From Levilactobacillus brevis (GTDB taxonomy: Bacteria > Bacillota > Bacilli > Lactobacillales > Lactobacillaceae), in the NCBI GenBank assembly GCA_003666485.1, contig CP032931.1, positions 1,798,001-1,862,000 of the forward strand: a DNA stretch of 64,000 nt. Reading direction: 5' to 3'. A model generated the notes under the pieces. It searched no databases, was not told where the DNA came from, and was given only the letters and a program-made list of their open reading frames with translations. The translations under genes were made by a program, and so were the position numbers. This document shows positions 26,602 to 36,264 of the stretch, in pieces. The stretch's first letter is position 1, and each line of letters opens with the position of its first letter.

Positions 26602-27918
26602 ATGGCTTATACGTTCAAACTCCCAGAGCTTGGTGAAGGAATGGCCGAAGGCGAAATTTCTTCATGGCTTGTTAAAGAAGGAGACGCAGTTAAGGAAGAC
26701 GACACGTTAGTCGAAATCCAAAACGATAAGTCTGTTTCGGAATTACCATCACCCGTTGCTGGTACTGTATCACAAATTGTTGCACAAGAAGGGGACACTG
26801 TTGAAATTGGCGATCCACTGATCGTTATTGACGATGGTTCTGATACCCCTGCTGACTTGAGCAAAGCTAGCGACTCTGCAGACGACGCTCCAGCTGAAGA
26901 AGCTGCCCCAGAACCTGAACCAGCACCAGCCGCTGCTGCACCTGCTCCAGCTGCTGCGCCTACTGGTGTGCCAGCTGCTTCAGACCCTAACAAGTTGGTT
27001 ATGGCAATGCCATCTGTCCGTCAATATGCACGTGACAAGGGCGTTGACATTACCCAGGTTGCCCCAACCGGGAACCACGGGCAAGTTTTGAAGGCTGATA
27101 TCGACAACTTTAATGGCGCCGCTGCACCTGCAGCCGCTGCTGCTCCAGCTGCCGAAGTTGGTGGCAAGGCCGTTGCTGGTCAAGCTATCAAGCCTTGGAA
27201 CGCTGACAACCCAGATCTTGAAACTCGTGAACCAATGTCACCAATGCGGAAGATCATTGCGAAGAGCATGCGGACTTCCAAGGACATTGCGCCTCACGTA
27301 ACGTCATTTGACGAAGTTGAAGTATCTGCTTTGATGGCCAACCGGAAGAAGTACAAGCAAGCTGCCGCTGACAAGGACATCCACTTGACCTTCTTACCTT
27401 ACATTGTTAAGGCATTGGTTGCTGTTATGAAGAAGTACCCTGAATTGAACGCATCTATTGATGACACGACTCAGGAAATCGTTTACAAGCACTACTACAA
27501 CATTGGTATCGCAACCAACACTGATGATGGTCTTTACGTACCAAACATCAAGGCTGCTGATTCCAAGGGTATGTTTGAAATTGCTAAGGAAATCACTGAA
27601 AACACGCAAGCCGCTTACGACAACAAGTTAAGCCCAGCTTCCATGGCCGGTGGTTCTGTCACGATTTCTAACGTCGGTTCAATCGGTGGTGGCTGGTTCA
27701 CACCAGTTATCAACCAACCTGAAGTTGCTATTTTAGGTGTTGGCCGGATTGAAAAGGCTCCTGTTGTTAACGAAGATGGCGACATCGTTGTTGGCCGCAT
27801 GTTGAAGCTTTCTCTGAGTTACGATCACCGTCTGATTGATGGTGCCTTAGCTCAAAATATTTTGAACGACATGAAGGCATTGTTACATGATCCTGAAATG
27901 TTGTTAATGGAAGGGTAG
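26602..27918 (+). CDS. pdhC: Dihydrolipoamide acetyltransferase (E2) of pyruvate dehydrogenase
   Basis: Core of the complex; transfers the acetyl group to CoA. One lipoyl domain (1-80, lipoylated Lys43 in [10 protein letters not shown]) is followed by a flexible Ala/Pro/Glu linker (about 92-128). Next come the E1/E3-binding domain ([14 protein letters not shown], about 134-170) and a second Ala-rich linker. The catalytic domain has the active-site [12 protein letters not shown] near the C-terminus. The 438 residues with one lipoyl domain are normal. A GAAAGGAAG ribosome site precedes the ATG. Also called aceF/pdhC. Confidence 0.95.
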   Translation: MAYTFKLPELGEGMAEGEISSWLVKEGDAVKEDDTLVEIQNDKSVSELPSPVAGTVSQIVAQEGDTVEIGDPLIVIDDGSDTPADLSKASDSADDAPAEEAAPEPEPAPAAAAPAPAAAPTGVPAASDPNKLVMAMPSVRQYARDKGVDITQVAPTGNHGQVLKADIDNFNGAAAPAAAAAPAAEVGGKAVAGQAIKPWNADNPDLETREPMSPMRKIIAKSMRTSKDIAPHVTSFDEVEVSALMANRKKYKQAAADKDIHLTFLPYIVKALVAVMKKYPELNASIDDTTQEIVYKHYYNIGIATNTDDGLYVPNIKAADSKGMFEIAKEITENTQAAYDNKLSPASMAGGSVTISNVGSIGGGWFTPVINQPEVAILGVGRIEKAPVVNEDGDIVVGRMLKLSLSYDHRLIDGALAQNILNDMKALLHDPEMLLMEG

Positions 27919-27925
27919 GAATAAT

Positions 27926-29353
27926 ATGGCAGATGTTGAAAAAAAGGACACCGTCATCATTGGTGCCGGACCCGGCGGTTACGTTGCCGCTATTCGGGCT
28001 TCTGAATTAGGCCAAAAGGTCACTTTAGTTGAAAAGTCCGATACCCTTGGTGGTGTCTGCTTAAACGTTGGTTGTGTACCTTCTAAGGCCTTGATTCAAG
28101 CGGGTCACCGTTTGGAACAAGCTAAAGACGGTTCCACCTACGGGATTTCTACGAAGTCAGCTACGATTGATTTCGCTAAGACTCAGGACTGGAAGCAAAA
28201 GAAGGTCGTTGATCGGATGACCAGCGGCGTTAAGATGCTGATGAAGAAGCACCACGTTGACGTTGTTAACGGGGAAGCTGTCTTCCTGAGTGATACCCAA
28301 TTACGGGTTATGCCTACAGGTGAAAAGCAATTCATGTCCACTGATACGGGCCAGACCTTCGAATTCAATAATATTATTATTGCATCCGGTTCTCACCCAA
28401 TCGAAATCCCTGGCTTCAAGTTTGAAGGTCGGGTCGTCGATTCTACTGGTGGCCTGAACTTGCCTGAAATCCCTAAGGAATTCGTTGTTATCGGTGGTGG
28501 GTACGTTGGTACCGAATTAGCTGGTGCTTACGCTAGCTTAGGTGCTCACGTAACGATCCTCGAAGGCACGAACTCAATTCTGCCTAACTTCACGAAGGAC
28601 ATGGTTTCCGTTGTTCTTAAGAAGTTGAAGAAGAAGGGCGTTGACGTTATCACCAACGCGATGGCTAAGAGTTCCAAGCAAGACGACAACAGTGTCAGTG
28701 TGACCTACGCTGTCGACGGCAAGGAATCTACGATTAAGGCTGACTACTGCATGGTCACCGTTGGTCGTAAGCCAAACACGGATGACTTAGGCTTGGAATA
28801 CACCAAGGTTAAGTTGACTGACCATGGTCAAATCAAGGTTGATAACCAAGGCCGGACTGACTCAGAACACATCTGGGCTGTCGGTGACGCTGTTCCTGGT
28901 GCTGCATTGGCTCACAAGGCCTTTGCTGAAGCCAAGACTGCGGCTGGTGCCATCTCCGGTAAGAAGACGGCTAACGACTGGCTGAGTGTGCCTGCTGTCT
29001 GCTTCTCCGATCCTGAAATTGCAACTGTTGGTTACAACGAAGCTGCAGCTAAGGACAAGGGGATCAAGGTCAAGACCGCTAAGTTCCCATTTGCTGGGAA
29101 TGCTCGGGCCGTTTCATTGGACGCTCCTGATGGCTTTGTTCGGTTCATCTACACGGATGACGACAACAAGAACATCGTGGGTGCCGAAGCGGTTGGCCCT
29201 GAAGCCAGCACCATGGCTGGTGAATTGTCAATCATCGTTAACGACGGCTTGAACGTTGAAGACGTTGCTTTGACCATCCACCCACACCCAACATTGAACG
29301 AACCAATCCAAGAAACTGCCGATATCGCGCTGGGCTTCCCAACCCATATCTAA
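27926..29353 (+). CDS. pdhD: Dihydrolipoamide dehydrogenase (E3)
   Basis: FAD enzyme that reoxidises the E2 lipoyl group and reduces NAD. FAD-binding GAGPGGYVAAIRASELG is near residue 13. The redox disulfide is Cys45/Cys50 in GGVCLNVGCVPSK. The NAD motif GGGYVGTELA and second FAD motif WAVGDAVPG follow, and the catalytic His-Glu pair is in HPHPTLNE. The 475 residues are full length. Last gene of pdhABCD, seven bases after pdhC, with a terminator behind it. Confidence 0.96.
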   Translation: MADVEKKDTVIIGAGPGGYVAAIRASELGQKVTLVEKSDTLGGVCLNVGCVPSKALIQAGHRLEQAKDGSTYGISTKSATIDFAKTQDWKQKKVVDRMTSGVKMLMKKHHVDVVNGEAVFLSDTQLRVMPTGEKQFMSTDTGQTFEFNNIIIASGSHPIEIPGFKFEGRVVDSTGGLNLPEIPKEFVVIGGGYVGTELAGAYASLGAHVTILEGTNSILPNFTKDMVSVVLKKLKKKGVDVITNAMAKSSKQDDNSVSVTYAVDGKESTIKADYCMVTVGRKPNTDDLGLEYTKVKLTDHGQIKVDNQGRTDSEHIWAVGDAVPGAALAHKAFAEAKTAAGAISGKKTANDWLSVPAVCFSDPEIATVGYNEAAAKDKGIKVKTAKFPFAGNARAVSLDAPDGFVRFIYTDDDNKNIVGAEAVGPEASTMAGELSIIVNDGLNVEDVALTIHPHPTLNEPIQETADIALGFPTHI

Positions 29354-29377
29354 AGTCACTTGTGATTGTTAAATCTG

Positions 29378-29409
29378 AAAAGGACTGCCAGCGATGGCGG
29401 TCCTTTTTG
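29378..29409 (+). terminator. Terminator of the pdh operon
   Basis: AAAGGACTGCC pairs with GGCGGTCCTTT (one mismatch), then TTTTT. Confidence 0.88.
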
Positions 29410-29559
29410 TATGGGTCAAGAAATGCGGTGAGAGGCAGTCGGCTAAGTCGGGGATTTTGAAGAATCCAGCTTGCTATCCGGGGGCGTTCACTTATAATGG
29501 AACTATGACTTGCGTTACACTGAATTCACAAGCACTGTTCGTAGAGGAGGCGGTCACTC

Positions 29560-30468
29560 GTGAAACCAACGTTAATTGTCCAGGGAAACTTTGATCAAGC
29601 CAGTCGGTTGATTCGTCAGCTGATGGTTGCTGATTTGCCGGTCGACTGTGTCGTGATGCCCAACGTGACGGACGATACACCCCGGTACCAGGCACTCGTG
29701 GTGGCCAGTGCGCTGTGTCCGCAACTGACATTACGGGTCGGCACGGCCGCAGACTATGGCCAAGCCACTTGGTTAGTCATTTTGGATCGGGCTGCCGTCA
29801 CCACTGATCCTGCCATGAAAGTTGCGGAATTGCGGTTGTTTATGAACCGCATCGTTGAAAATGGTTTCAAGGGCCAGTTGGTCTTTTGTGGCGAGCATGA
29901 CGAGTTACTGACCTACTTCGCTTGGAAATTCTCCGGCCTCAACCAGAGCCAAATCTGGGGGCTGGGCACGTTCCCGTTGACGCGTTTGTTAACGTACCGG
30001 TTGGCGGAACGCCTGGGCGTCGGAGCCGCGGCGGTGCAGGCTGCAGTGGTCGGCACGGCGGCGGATCCCATCGTGGCCTGGAGTCGGACCTATGTTGGGC
30101 CAGCCCCCATTTTGATGTACTTGGCCAACGAAGACGCCAAGTTTAGTGCGGATGATTTGGGCAAGATGGGCAGCTGGTTACAGCGTGAGGCCCACGAGGA
30201 CCAGTGGATGTTACGCTCAATGGCGCTGATTCAGCTGTTACGGGCGGTCTTGGCCAATCAACCCCTGATTGCTTCGGTCACCAACATTCACGCTGAGACG
30301 CCCGTTTTCGCGGCTGCTTCGCCGGTGCTGGTCAATGCCAGTGGGGTTAAGCACCTGACCAACCTGGTCTTGTCCGAAGACGAGCAGCAGGAATACGTCA
30401 CGACGATCACCGCGTTACGTGAAAATATTGCAACCATTGAAGGTCAACAAACGGAGGGACACGCCTAA
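29560..30468 (+). CDS. LDH-fold protein that lacks the catalytic residues
   Basis: A 302-residue protein alignable to L-lactate/malate dehydrogenases. The best match is the stretch LLTYFAWKFSGLNQSQI-WGLGT, corresponding to the LDH ILTY.WKFSGFP..RVIGSGT region. The key residues are absent. The nucleotide loop GxGxxG is reduced to QGNFDQ. The NPVD asparagine segment reads GEHDE, the LDTARFR segment reads PLTRLLTYR (no Asp168/Arg171), and the catalytic-His motif GEHGD reads GTAAD. It is therefore probably not a dehydrogenase; a structural or regulatory role is inference. GTG start after GAGGAGG. It overlaps the UPF0223 gene by one base and is in an operon with an IMPase-like gene. Confidence 0.8.
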   Translation: MKPTLIVQGNFDQASRLIRQLMVADLPVDCVVMPNVTDDTPRYQALVVASALCPQLTLRVGTAADYGQATWLVILDRAAVTTDPAMKVAELRLFMNRIVENGFKGQLVFCGEHDELLTYFAWKFSGLNQSQIWGLGTFPLTRLLTYRLAERLGVGAAAVQAAVVGTAADPIVAWSRTYVGPAPILMYLANEDAKFSADDLGKMGSWLQREAHEDQWMLRSMALIQLLRAVLANQPLIASVTNIHAETPVFAAASPVLVNASGVKHLTNLVLSEDEQQEYVTTITALRENIATIEGQQTEGHA

Positions 30469-30758
30469 TGCAACCGAAAAATTACGCATACCCATTACAA
30501 CCAGACTGGTCGACGGCCGATATCGTGGCGGTCACGACACTCTACCAACGCGTTGAGGATGCCTACGAATTACCCCAGGGGGTAGCCAGTGCGACATTAC
30601 TGGCAGCTTATCGTGATTTTCAGACCGTGGTACCGCAAAAATTCGAAGAAAAGCAATTAGACAAGGAATTTGAAACCGCGGCGGGTTACAGCATTTACCG
30701 CACCATGAAGCGGGCTCGCACGGAACAAGGACAAATCAAAATGAAAGGACAGGCGTAG
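30468..30758 (+). CDS. UPF0223 family protein
   Basis: A 96-residue cytoplasmic protein of unknown function, conserved in Bacilli (B. subtilis YktA type). Recognised by the N-terminal YPLQPDWSTADIVAV and the C-terminal AGYSIYRTMKRA. It starts on the last base of the preceding stop codon and ends two bases before the IMPase-like gene, so all three are co-translated. The same UPF0223-IMPase-TypA order is seen in other lactobacilli (recall, not checked). Confidence 0.88.
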   Translation: MQPKNYAYPLQPDWSTADIVAVTTLYQRVEDAYELPQGVASATLLAAYRDFQTVVPQKFEEKQLDKEFETAAGYSIYRTMKRARTEQGQIKMKGQA

Positions 30759-30760
30759 TC

Positions 30761-31552
30761 ATGAGCCAAGACTGGCAGCAATTAAACACCGACGTCATCG
30801 CGTTACTCAAGGAGGCCCGGCAAAATGTCTTGCAAAAGATGCGGGCACCACTAACGGTGGCAGAGAAGACAAGTCGCAAGGATCTGGTGACCAATGTCGA
30901 CAAGGCTAACGAAAAATTTTTAATCGAAGGCATTCGTCGTTTGGACCCCGATGCACAAGTCTTGGGTGAAGAGGGCTTTGGCGATCAGTTGACTAGCTTG
31001 GCTGGCCGGGTCTGGATCGTGGACCCCATTGATGGCACCATGAACTTTGTGAAACAACAAGATAACTTTGCCATCATGATTGGCATTTATCAGGACGGCG
31101 TGGGCCAGTTGGGCTATATCTTTGACGTCATGGCCAACGTCTTGTACTTCGGCGGACCGCAACTGGGCGGCGTTTGGGCCAATGACCGCGAAATTCAGGC
31201 ACCGGCAGATATCGCCTTGGCGGACGGCTTGATTGGGGCCAGTGGTCCACTAGTTATTCATGACGTTGCGCACATGCAAAAGATCGTTCACGACAGTGCA
31301 GGCATGCGAATCTCTGGAAGTGCCGGTATTGAAATCATTAATATCATGAAGGGGGAGACCCTGGGTTACATTTCGCACCTGAAGCCGTGGGACATTGCGG
31401 CGGGGCAAGTCTTGATGAATACACTGGGTGTCCGAGTTTCAACTATTGACGGAAAACCACTGAATATGTTATCATCTAACCTTGTACTAGTAGCGACGAA
31501 AAAAGCGCAACGTGATATTCTCCAAATCGAAGAAGATGACGTCTCACTGTGA
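30761..31552 (+). CDS. Inositol-monophosphatase family phosphatase
   Basis: Mg-dependent, Li-sensitive-type sugar phosphatase of the IMPase/SuhB/YktC family. The metal-binding signature is complete: Glu in GEEGFG, WIVDPIDGTMNFV (about 86-98), and the C-terminal WDIAAGQVL. DLVTNVDKANE is near the N-terminus. 263 residues. In Bacilli related enzymes act on inositol-1-phosphate or nucleotide bisphosphates; the substrate here is unknown. It closes the three-gene unit, and its stop codon lies inside the terminator stem. Confidence 0.9.
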   Translation: MSQDWQQLNTDVIALLKEARQNVLQKMRAPLTVAEKTSRKDLVTNVDKANEKFLIEGIRRLDPDAQVLGEEGFGDQLTSLAGRVWIVDPIDGTMNFVKQQDNFAIMIGIYQDGVGQLGYIFDVMANVLYFGGPQLGGVWANDREIQAPADIALADGLIGASGPLVIHDVAHMQKIVHDSAGMRISGSAGIEIINIMKGETLGYISHLKPWDIAAGQVLMNTLGVRVSTIDGKPLNMLSSNLVLVATKKAQRDILQIEEDDVSL

Positions 31553-31570
31553 CCCTGTCACAGTTTTTTT
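31546..31570 (+). terminator. Terminator overlapping the IMPase stop codon
   Basis: ACTGTGAC-CCT-GTCACAGT, a perfect 8-base stem with a 3-base loop and seven T. The left arm contains the TGA stop (31550-31552), so a ribosome reaching the end covers the stem. Confidence 0.9.
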
Positions 31571-31590
31571 ATGCGGCTGGCCGATACGGA

Positions 31591-31619
31591 TGGACTTTAC
31601 CAGCTATTGACGCTACAAT
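31591..31619 (+). promoter_or_regulatory. Promoter of typA
   Basis: TGGACT, 17 bases, TACAAT, about 70 bases before the TTG start. Confidence 0.6.
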
Positions 31620-31688
31620 AAGCGTACTTACAGACGTAAGCATGCCGTGATCCATCTAATTCACCAAGCACGAAAGGAAGAAATACAC

Positions 31689-33533
31689 TTGAAAATCAGA
31701 GATGATATCCGCAACATTGCCATCATTGCCCACGTTGACCACGGGAAGACGACCCTGGTTAATGAAATGATGAAACAATCCGACACGTTAGACGAACACG
31801 CTTCTATTGAAGATCGTGCTATGGATACGAATGCTATTGAAAAGGAACGGGGCATTACGATCCTGTCCAAGAACACCGCTGTTCGTTACGGCGACAAGCA
31901 AATCAATATCTTGGATACCCCAGGACATGCCGACTTTGGTGGTGAAGTGGAACGGATCATGCGCATGGTTGACGGCGTTTTGCTGGTTGTTGATGCCTAC
32001 GAAGGGACGATGCCACAAACCCGTTTCGTTTTGAAGAAGGCCCTCGATCAACACTTGACCCCAATCGTGGTCATCAACAAGGTTGACCGTGAAGGCGCCC
32101 GTCCTTCCGAAGTCGTTGATGAAGTCTTAGACCTCTTCATCGAATTAGGTGCCGACGAAGACCAATTGGACTTCCCAGTGGTTTACGCCTCAGCTATGAA
32201 CGGGACTTCTAGCTACGAGCCAGAAATCTCCTCTCAAGAACACACCATGAAGCCTGTGTTTGATACCATTATCAAGCACATCCCAGCCCCAATTGACAAC
32301 AGTGACGAACCTTTACAGTTCCAAGTTGCCATGCTCGATTACAACGATTTCGTTGGTCGGATCGGGATCGGCCGGATCTTCCGTGGGAAGGTTAAGGTTG
32401 GTGACAGTGTTACTGTTATGAAGCTTGACGGTTCTAAGCAAAACTTCCGGGTAACCAAGTTGTTTGGTTACTTTGGGTTGAAGCGTTTGGAAATCAACGA
32501 AGCCAAAGCTGGTGACTTGATCGCCGTTTCCGGGATGGATGAAATCAACGTTGGGGAAACTGTTGTGGCCCCTGACACGTTGGAACCACTTCCTGTCTTA
32601 CGGATCGACGAACCAACGCTGCAAATGACTTTCCGGACCAACGACTCACCATTTGCTGGTCGTGAAGGGAAATTTGTGACGTCTCGTCAAATCGAAGAAC
32701 GCTTGAAGCGTGAACTGCACACCGACGTTTCCTTACGGGTTGACGACACTGACAACCCTGGTGCTTGGATCGTTTCCGGTCGTGGTGAACTACACCTGTC
32801 CATCTTGATTGAAACGATGCGTCGTGAAGGTTACGAACTACAAGCTTCTCGTCCAGAAGTTATCTACAGAACTATTGATAACCAACGTTGCGAACCATTT
32901 GAATCCGTTCAAATCGATACGCCAGACGAATACACCGGTTCGATCATTGATACGCTTTCCCAACGGAAGGGTGAAATGAAGAACATGGAGGCCGTTGGTA
33001 ACGGTCAAACCCGTCTGACTTTCTTGGCCCCATCTCGTGGGTTGATCGGTTACTCGACTGAATTCTTGTCCTTGACTCGTGGGTATGGGATCATGAACCA
33101 TACGTTCTCCAAGTACCTGCCAGTGATCAAGAACTGGAACCCAGGTCGTCACAACGGGACTCTGGTTTCCATCAACTCTGGTAAGGTCACGACTTACGCC
33201 ATCATGGCCGTTCAAGACCGTGGGACGATCTTTACCGAAGCTGGGACTGAAGTTTACGAAGGGATGATCATCGGCCAAAACAGCCGTGACAACGATATCT
33301 CCGTAAACATCACCCGTGGCCGGAACCAAACCAACGTCCGGGCCGCCGGTTCAGAAGATATTGCCAAGGTTAAGACGCCACTTAAGATGTCTCTGGAAGA
33401 ATCACTGGAATTCATCAATGATGACGAATACTGTGAAATCACCCCAGAACACGTGCGTCTGCGGAAGCAAATCCTGAACACGAGTGAACGGGAAAAGGCT
33501 GCCAAGAAGCGGAAGACTGCTTCACGGAAGTAA
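31689..33533 (+). CDS. typA: GTP-binding protein TypA/BipA
   Basis: Ribosome-associated translational GTPase of the EF-G class, involved in stress and low-temperature ribosome function. G1 [10 protein letters not shown], switch/G2 RGITI, G3 [14 protein letters not shown] and G4 NKVDR lie in the first 150 residues. Domain II, EF-G-like domains and the BipA-specific C-terminus ([30 protein letters not shown]) follow. TTG is the start because GAAAGGAAG precedes it at proper spacing and it gives the usual length of about 614; an upstream in-frame start would add 14 unconserved residues. Single-gene unit with its own terminator. Confidence 0.95.
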   Translation: MKIRDDIRNIAIIAHVDHGKTTLVNEMMKQSDTLDEHASIEDRAMDTNAIEKERGITILSKNTAVRYGDKQINILDTPGHADFGGEVERIMRMVDGVLLVVDAYEGTMPQTRFVLKKALDQHLTPIVVINKVDREGARPSEVVDEVLDLFIELGADEDQLDFPVVYASAMNGTSSYEPEISSQEHTMKPVFDTIIKHIPAPIDNSDEPLQFQVAMLDYNDFVGRIGIGRIFRGKVKVGDSVTVMKLDGSKQNFRVTKLFGYFGLKRLEINEAKAGDLIAVSGMDEINVGETVVAPDTLEPLPVLRIDEPTLQMTFRTNDSPFAGREGKFVTSRQIEERLKRELHTDVSLRVDDTDNPGAWIVSGRGELHLSILIETMRREGYELQASRPEVIYRTIDNQRCEPFESVQIDTPDEYTGSIIDTLSQRKGEMKNMEAVGNGQTRLTFLAPSRGLIGYSTEFLSLTRGYGIMNHTFSKYLPVIKNWNPGRHNGTLVSINSGKVTTYAIMAVQDRGTIFTEAGTEVYEGMIIGQNSRDNDISVNITRGRNQTNVRAAGSEDIAKVKTPLKMSLEESLEFINDDEYCEITPEHVRLRKQILNTSEREKAAKKRKTASRK

Positions 33534-33553
33534 TTTAAACTTAATTAAAACTT

Positions 33554-33600
33554 TAGCGGCAAGACTAGTGGGGTGACTCACGGGGCTTGCCGCTTTTTTT
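33554..33600 (+). terminator. Terminator of typA
   Basis: AGCGGCAAG pairs perfectly with CTTGCCGCT, then TTTTTTT. Confidence 0.9.
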
Positions 33601-33752
33601 AGCTGGGGAACTGACTTTAGCGACTGTATTTTTTAAAATTCCCATAATAACGCGGTAAGTGGATTAACGGTTCCCAATGGAATCCCTGGTGTAGTATAAT
33701 AAGACCATTCGATTATCGTCAACTGACGGTAGACTTGGAGCGATTTCATCGT

Positions 33753-34907
33753 ATGCGAAAGTTAAAATATTTAGATTATTGGTTATTGGTTCCGTATCTC
33801 ATTTTGAGCGTCTTCGGTATCGTGATGGTCTATTCGGCCAGCGCGGATATCGGCTCCCAAAATGGTGGGAGTCCCGGTAGCTATTTGATCAAACAGACGA
33901 TCTTTGTTGTCATGGGACTGGTGATTCTGGGATTCATGGTAGCGGTGAACATTGAGAAACTGCGCAACCGGAATTTGCTCCGGTTAGCAGGGTACTTGGC
34001 CTATGCGGCGTTGGGGTTTCTACTGGTGATTGGCCAGACCGTCAACGGGGCCGCTGGTTGGATCCATTTAGGACCAGTCAATTTACAGCCAGCTGAATTC
34101 ATCAAGTTCTATGTCATTATCTGGCTAGCTAACGCCATTGCGGAGCGTCAAGACGACCTGCAGGCCTACACCTGGTGGTCGACTATGCGTCAGCCACTGC
34201 TGGTTTGTCTGCTCATCATCGGGTTGATCTTTGTACAACCCGATTTAGGGGGCGCGGCCATCAACGGGGCTATCATGTTCGTGCTGTTCTTGAGCAGTGG
34301 GTTCAGTTCGCGGTTGGCTAAGTGGCTTTTTTCGGGCGTCATCATCGGCGGCTTTGGCGTGGTGATTCCGTTGTTAGCTTGGATAGCTGGCTTATCGGTC
34401 GGCCAACATTCCTATCAGCTACAACGGATTGTGGCCTTTTTGAATCCTTTTAAACATGCCCAAGGTGTCGGCCAACAGTTGGTGAACTCCTACTATGCCA
34501 TCAGTAACGGTGGTGTCTTTGGTGTCGGCTGGGGAAACAGTATTCAAAAAACCGGGTACCTGCCCGAACCCAACACCGACTTTATCATGGCCATTTTGAC
34601 CGAGGAGTTGGGACTCATCACGGCGCTGGGGGTTATTGCACTACTGTTTTTAATTATTTTGCGGACCGTGTTGGTCGGTGTGCGCACCAACTCGACTTAC
34701 CAGGCATTGGTCTGTTACGGTGCGGCGACCTATTTGGCCGTGCAAACGGCATTTAACTTAGGTGGGGTGTTGGGATTTCTACCCATCACCGGGGTCACGT
34801 TCCCTTTTATCAGTTACGGGGGGTCCAGTACCTGGACCTTGGCGTTGGTCATGGGCGTGGTTATGAATATCAGCGCCCGGCAGAAACGTTACCGGATGAC
34901 GCATTAA
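33753..34907 (+). CDS. ftsW: Cell-division peptidoglycan polymerase FtsW (SEDS family)
   Basis: Integral membrane glycosyltransferase of the FtsW/RodA/SpoVE family that polymerises lipid II at the division septum. About ten membrane helices. The family signatures are VNGAAGWIHLGPVNLQPAEFIK (read in halves), VQPDLGGA and NTDFIMAILTEELGLI. GITFPFISYGGSS appears here as GVTFPFISYGGSS. The ATG chosen begins MRKLKYLDYW; an in-frame TTG 18 bases upstream overlaps the only GGAG. RodA is the alternative, but the ylbG-rsmD-coaD neighbourhood downstream is that of ftsW in Bacilli. Confidence 0.9.
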   Translation: MRKLKYLDYWLLVPYLILSVFGIVMVYSASADIGSQNGGSPGSYLIKQTIFVVMGLVILGFMVAVNIEKLRNRNLLRLAGYLAYAALGFLLVIGQTVNGAAGWIHLGPVNLQPAEFIKFYVIIWLANAIAERQDDLQAYTWWSTMRQPLLVCLLIIGLIFVQPDLGGAAINGAIMFVLFLSSGFSSRLAKWLFSGVIIGGFGVVIPLLAWIAGLSVGQHSYQLQRIVAFLNPFKHAQGVGQQLVNSYYAISNGGVFGVGWGNSIQKTGYLPEPNTDFIMAILTEELGLITALGVIALLFLIILRTVLVGVRTNSTYQALVCYGAATYLAVQTAFNLGGVLGFLPITGVTFPFISYGGSSTWTLALVMGVVMNISARQKRYRMTH

Positions 34908-34928
34908 GTATTTTAAGGAGGTCAGACC

Positions 34929-35222
34929 TTGGCATTTGAAATGCAAGCACGACAGAGTTTAATCGTGTACACTTACAGTTTGAAACAAACCCGGCAGCTT
35001 AAACGCTATGGGACCGTCATGTACGTGTCCAAGAAGATGCGCTACGTGGTGTTGTACGTCAATCAAGCAGACGTCGCGAGCTTGTCGGAACAGTTAGGCA
35101 AGTTGCGGTTCGTGAAGCGCGTGGTTGCCTCGAAACGACCAGAAATCAGTGAAACATTCAACGGGGTGGCTGAAGAAATGGCCACCGGTAAGAATTCAGA
35201 CGCAGAGGATGATGACGAATGA
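34929..35222 (+). CDS. ylbG: YlbG family protein (DUF2129)
   Basis: A 97-residue cytoplasmic protein of unknown function found next to rsmD across Bacilli. Recognised by the core RQSLIVYTYSLKQTRQLKRYG and YVSKKMRYVVLYVN. The C-terminus is acidic. TTG start with a strong AAGGAGG. It overlaps rsmD by four bases (ATGA), so the two are translationally coupled. Confidence 0.9.
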   Translation: MAFEMQARQSLIVYTYSLKQTRQLKRYGTVMYVSKKMRYVVLYVNQADVASLSEQLGKLRFVKRVVASKRPEISETFNGVAEEMATGKNSDAEDDDE

Positions 35223-35782
35223 GAATTGTAGCAGGTGACTTTGGTGGGCGACGGTTAAAGGCCGTGCCCGGCATGGCGACCCGGCCCACTACGGATAAGG
35301 TCAAGGAGGCCCTGTTCAACATTATTGGCCCGTACTTTGATGGCGGGCGGAGTCTGGACCTGTTCGCCGGATCGGGCGGCCTCAGTATTGAAGCCGTTTC
35401 GCGGGGCATCGACCAGGCCGTCTTGATTGATCGGCAGTACGCGGCCATCAAGACCATTCAGGATAACGTGGCCGTGACCAAGGCCCCAGACCGGTTTGAA
35501 ATTTTGAAACGCGATGCCAACCGGGCACTCCAAGAATTGGCGGACCGTGGCGATCAATTTGACTTGGTCTTCTTTGACCCGCCGTACGCCCAGCAGAAAA
35601 TCGTGGCGCAAATGACGCGCTTACGGGAATTAAACCTGTTGACACCGACAGCCCGCATCGTGTGTGAGACGGACCAAAAGGCCCAGTTGCCCGATGATGT
35701 GGACGGGTTTTATTTTATCGAGCGCCGGGATTATGGGATTACAGAATTGACGATTTATGGGTTAGGAAGTGAAGCCGAGTGA
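35219..35782 (+). CDS. rsmD: 16S rRNA (guanine966-N2)-methyltransferase
   Basis: SAM-dependent methyltransferase that modifies G966 of 16S rRNA. It has the conserved start MRIVAGDFGGRRLKAVPG and the SAM loop LDLFAGSGGLSIEAVSRG (about 42-60). The N6/N2-type catalytic motif FDPPY follows at about residue 120. 187 residues, full length. Overlaps both ylbG and coaD by four bases. Confidence 0.93.
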   Translation: MRIVAGDFGGRRLKAVPGMATRPTTDKVKEALFNIIGPYFDGGRSLDLFAGSGGLSIEAVSRGIDQAVLIDRQYAAIKTIQDNVAVTKAPDRFEILKRDANRALQELADRGDQFDLVFFDPPYAQQKIVAQMTRLRELNLLTPTARIVCETDQKAQLPDDVDGFYFIERRDYGITELTIYGLGSEAE

Positions 35783-36264
35783 CGATTGCAGTCTTTCCAG
35801 GAAGTTTTGACCCCTTGACCAATGGCCATTTAGACCTGATCACCCGGGCCAGTAAAATCTTTGACCAGCTGATCGTGGCGGTTGGCCAGAACACCTCGAA
35901 GCGCGGCGTCTTCACGACCGCCGAACGGGTGGCCTTTATTGAAGAGACGACTCGCGACATGCCCAACGTGTTGGTGCGCGTCGAAAGCGGCCTCACGGTG
36001 GACTTCATGCGTGACAGTCACGCGACCGTCTTGGTACGGGGCATTCGCAACAGCGTGGACTTCGAGTACGAACAGGGAATTGCGGGGATGAACCGCACCC
36101 TGGATGCCAACGTGGACACGGTTTGTCTCATGGCCGCCCCACAGTATCAATTTGTCTCCTCCAGCCTGTTACGTGAGGTCGCGCGCTTCGGTGGCGACCT
36201 GACGAATCTGGTACCGCCCGTGGTGGCCCACGCCATGGTTGACCGACTGGCAGGTGACCAGTAA
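35779..36264 (+). CDS. coaD: Phosphopantetheine adenylyltransferase
   Basis: Adds AMP to 4'-phosphopantetheine, the penultimate step of coenzyme A synthesis. The nucleotidyltransferase signature FPGSFDPLTNGHLDLI (with the TxGH-type motif NGH) opens the protein. RGIRNSVDFEYE and VSSSLLREVARFGGD complete the family pattern. 161 residues. GTG start overlapping the rsmD stop by four bases; the next gene starts immediately after the stop codon. Confidence 0.95.
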   Translation: MTIAVFPGSFDPLTNGHLDLITRASKIFDQLIVAVGQNTSKRGVFTTAERVAFIEETTRDMPNVLVRVESGLTVDFMRDSHATVLVRGIRNSVDFEYEQGIAGMNRTLDANVDTVCLMAAPQYQFVSSSLLREVARFGGDLTNLVPPVVAHAMVDRLAGDQ

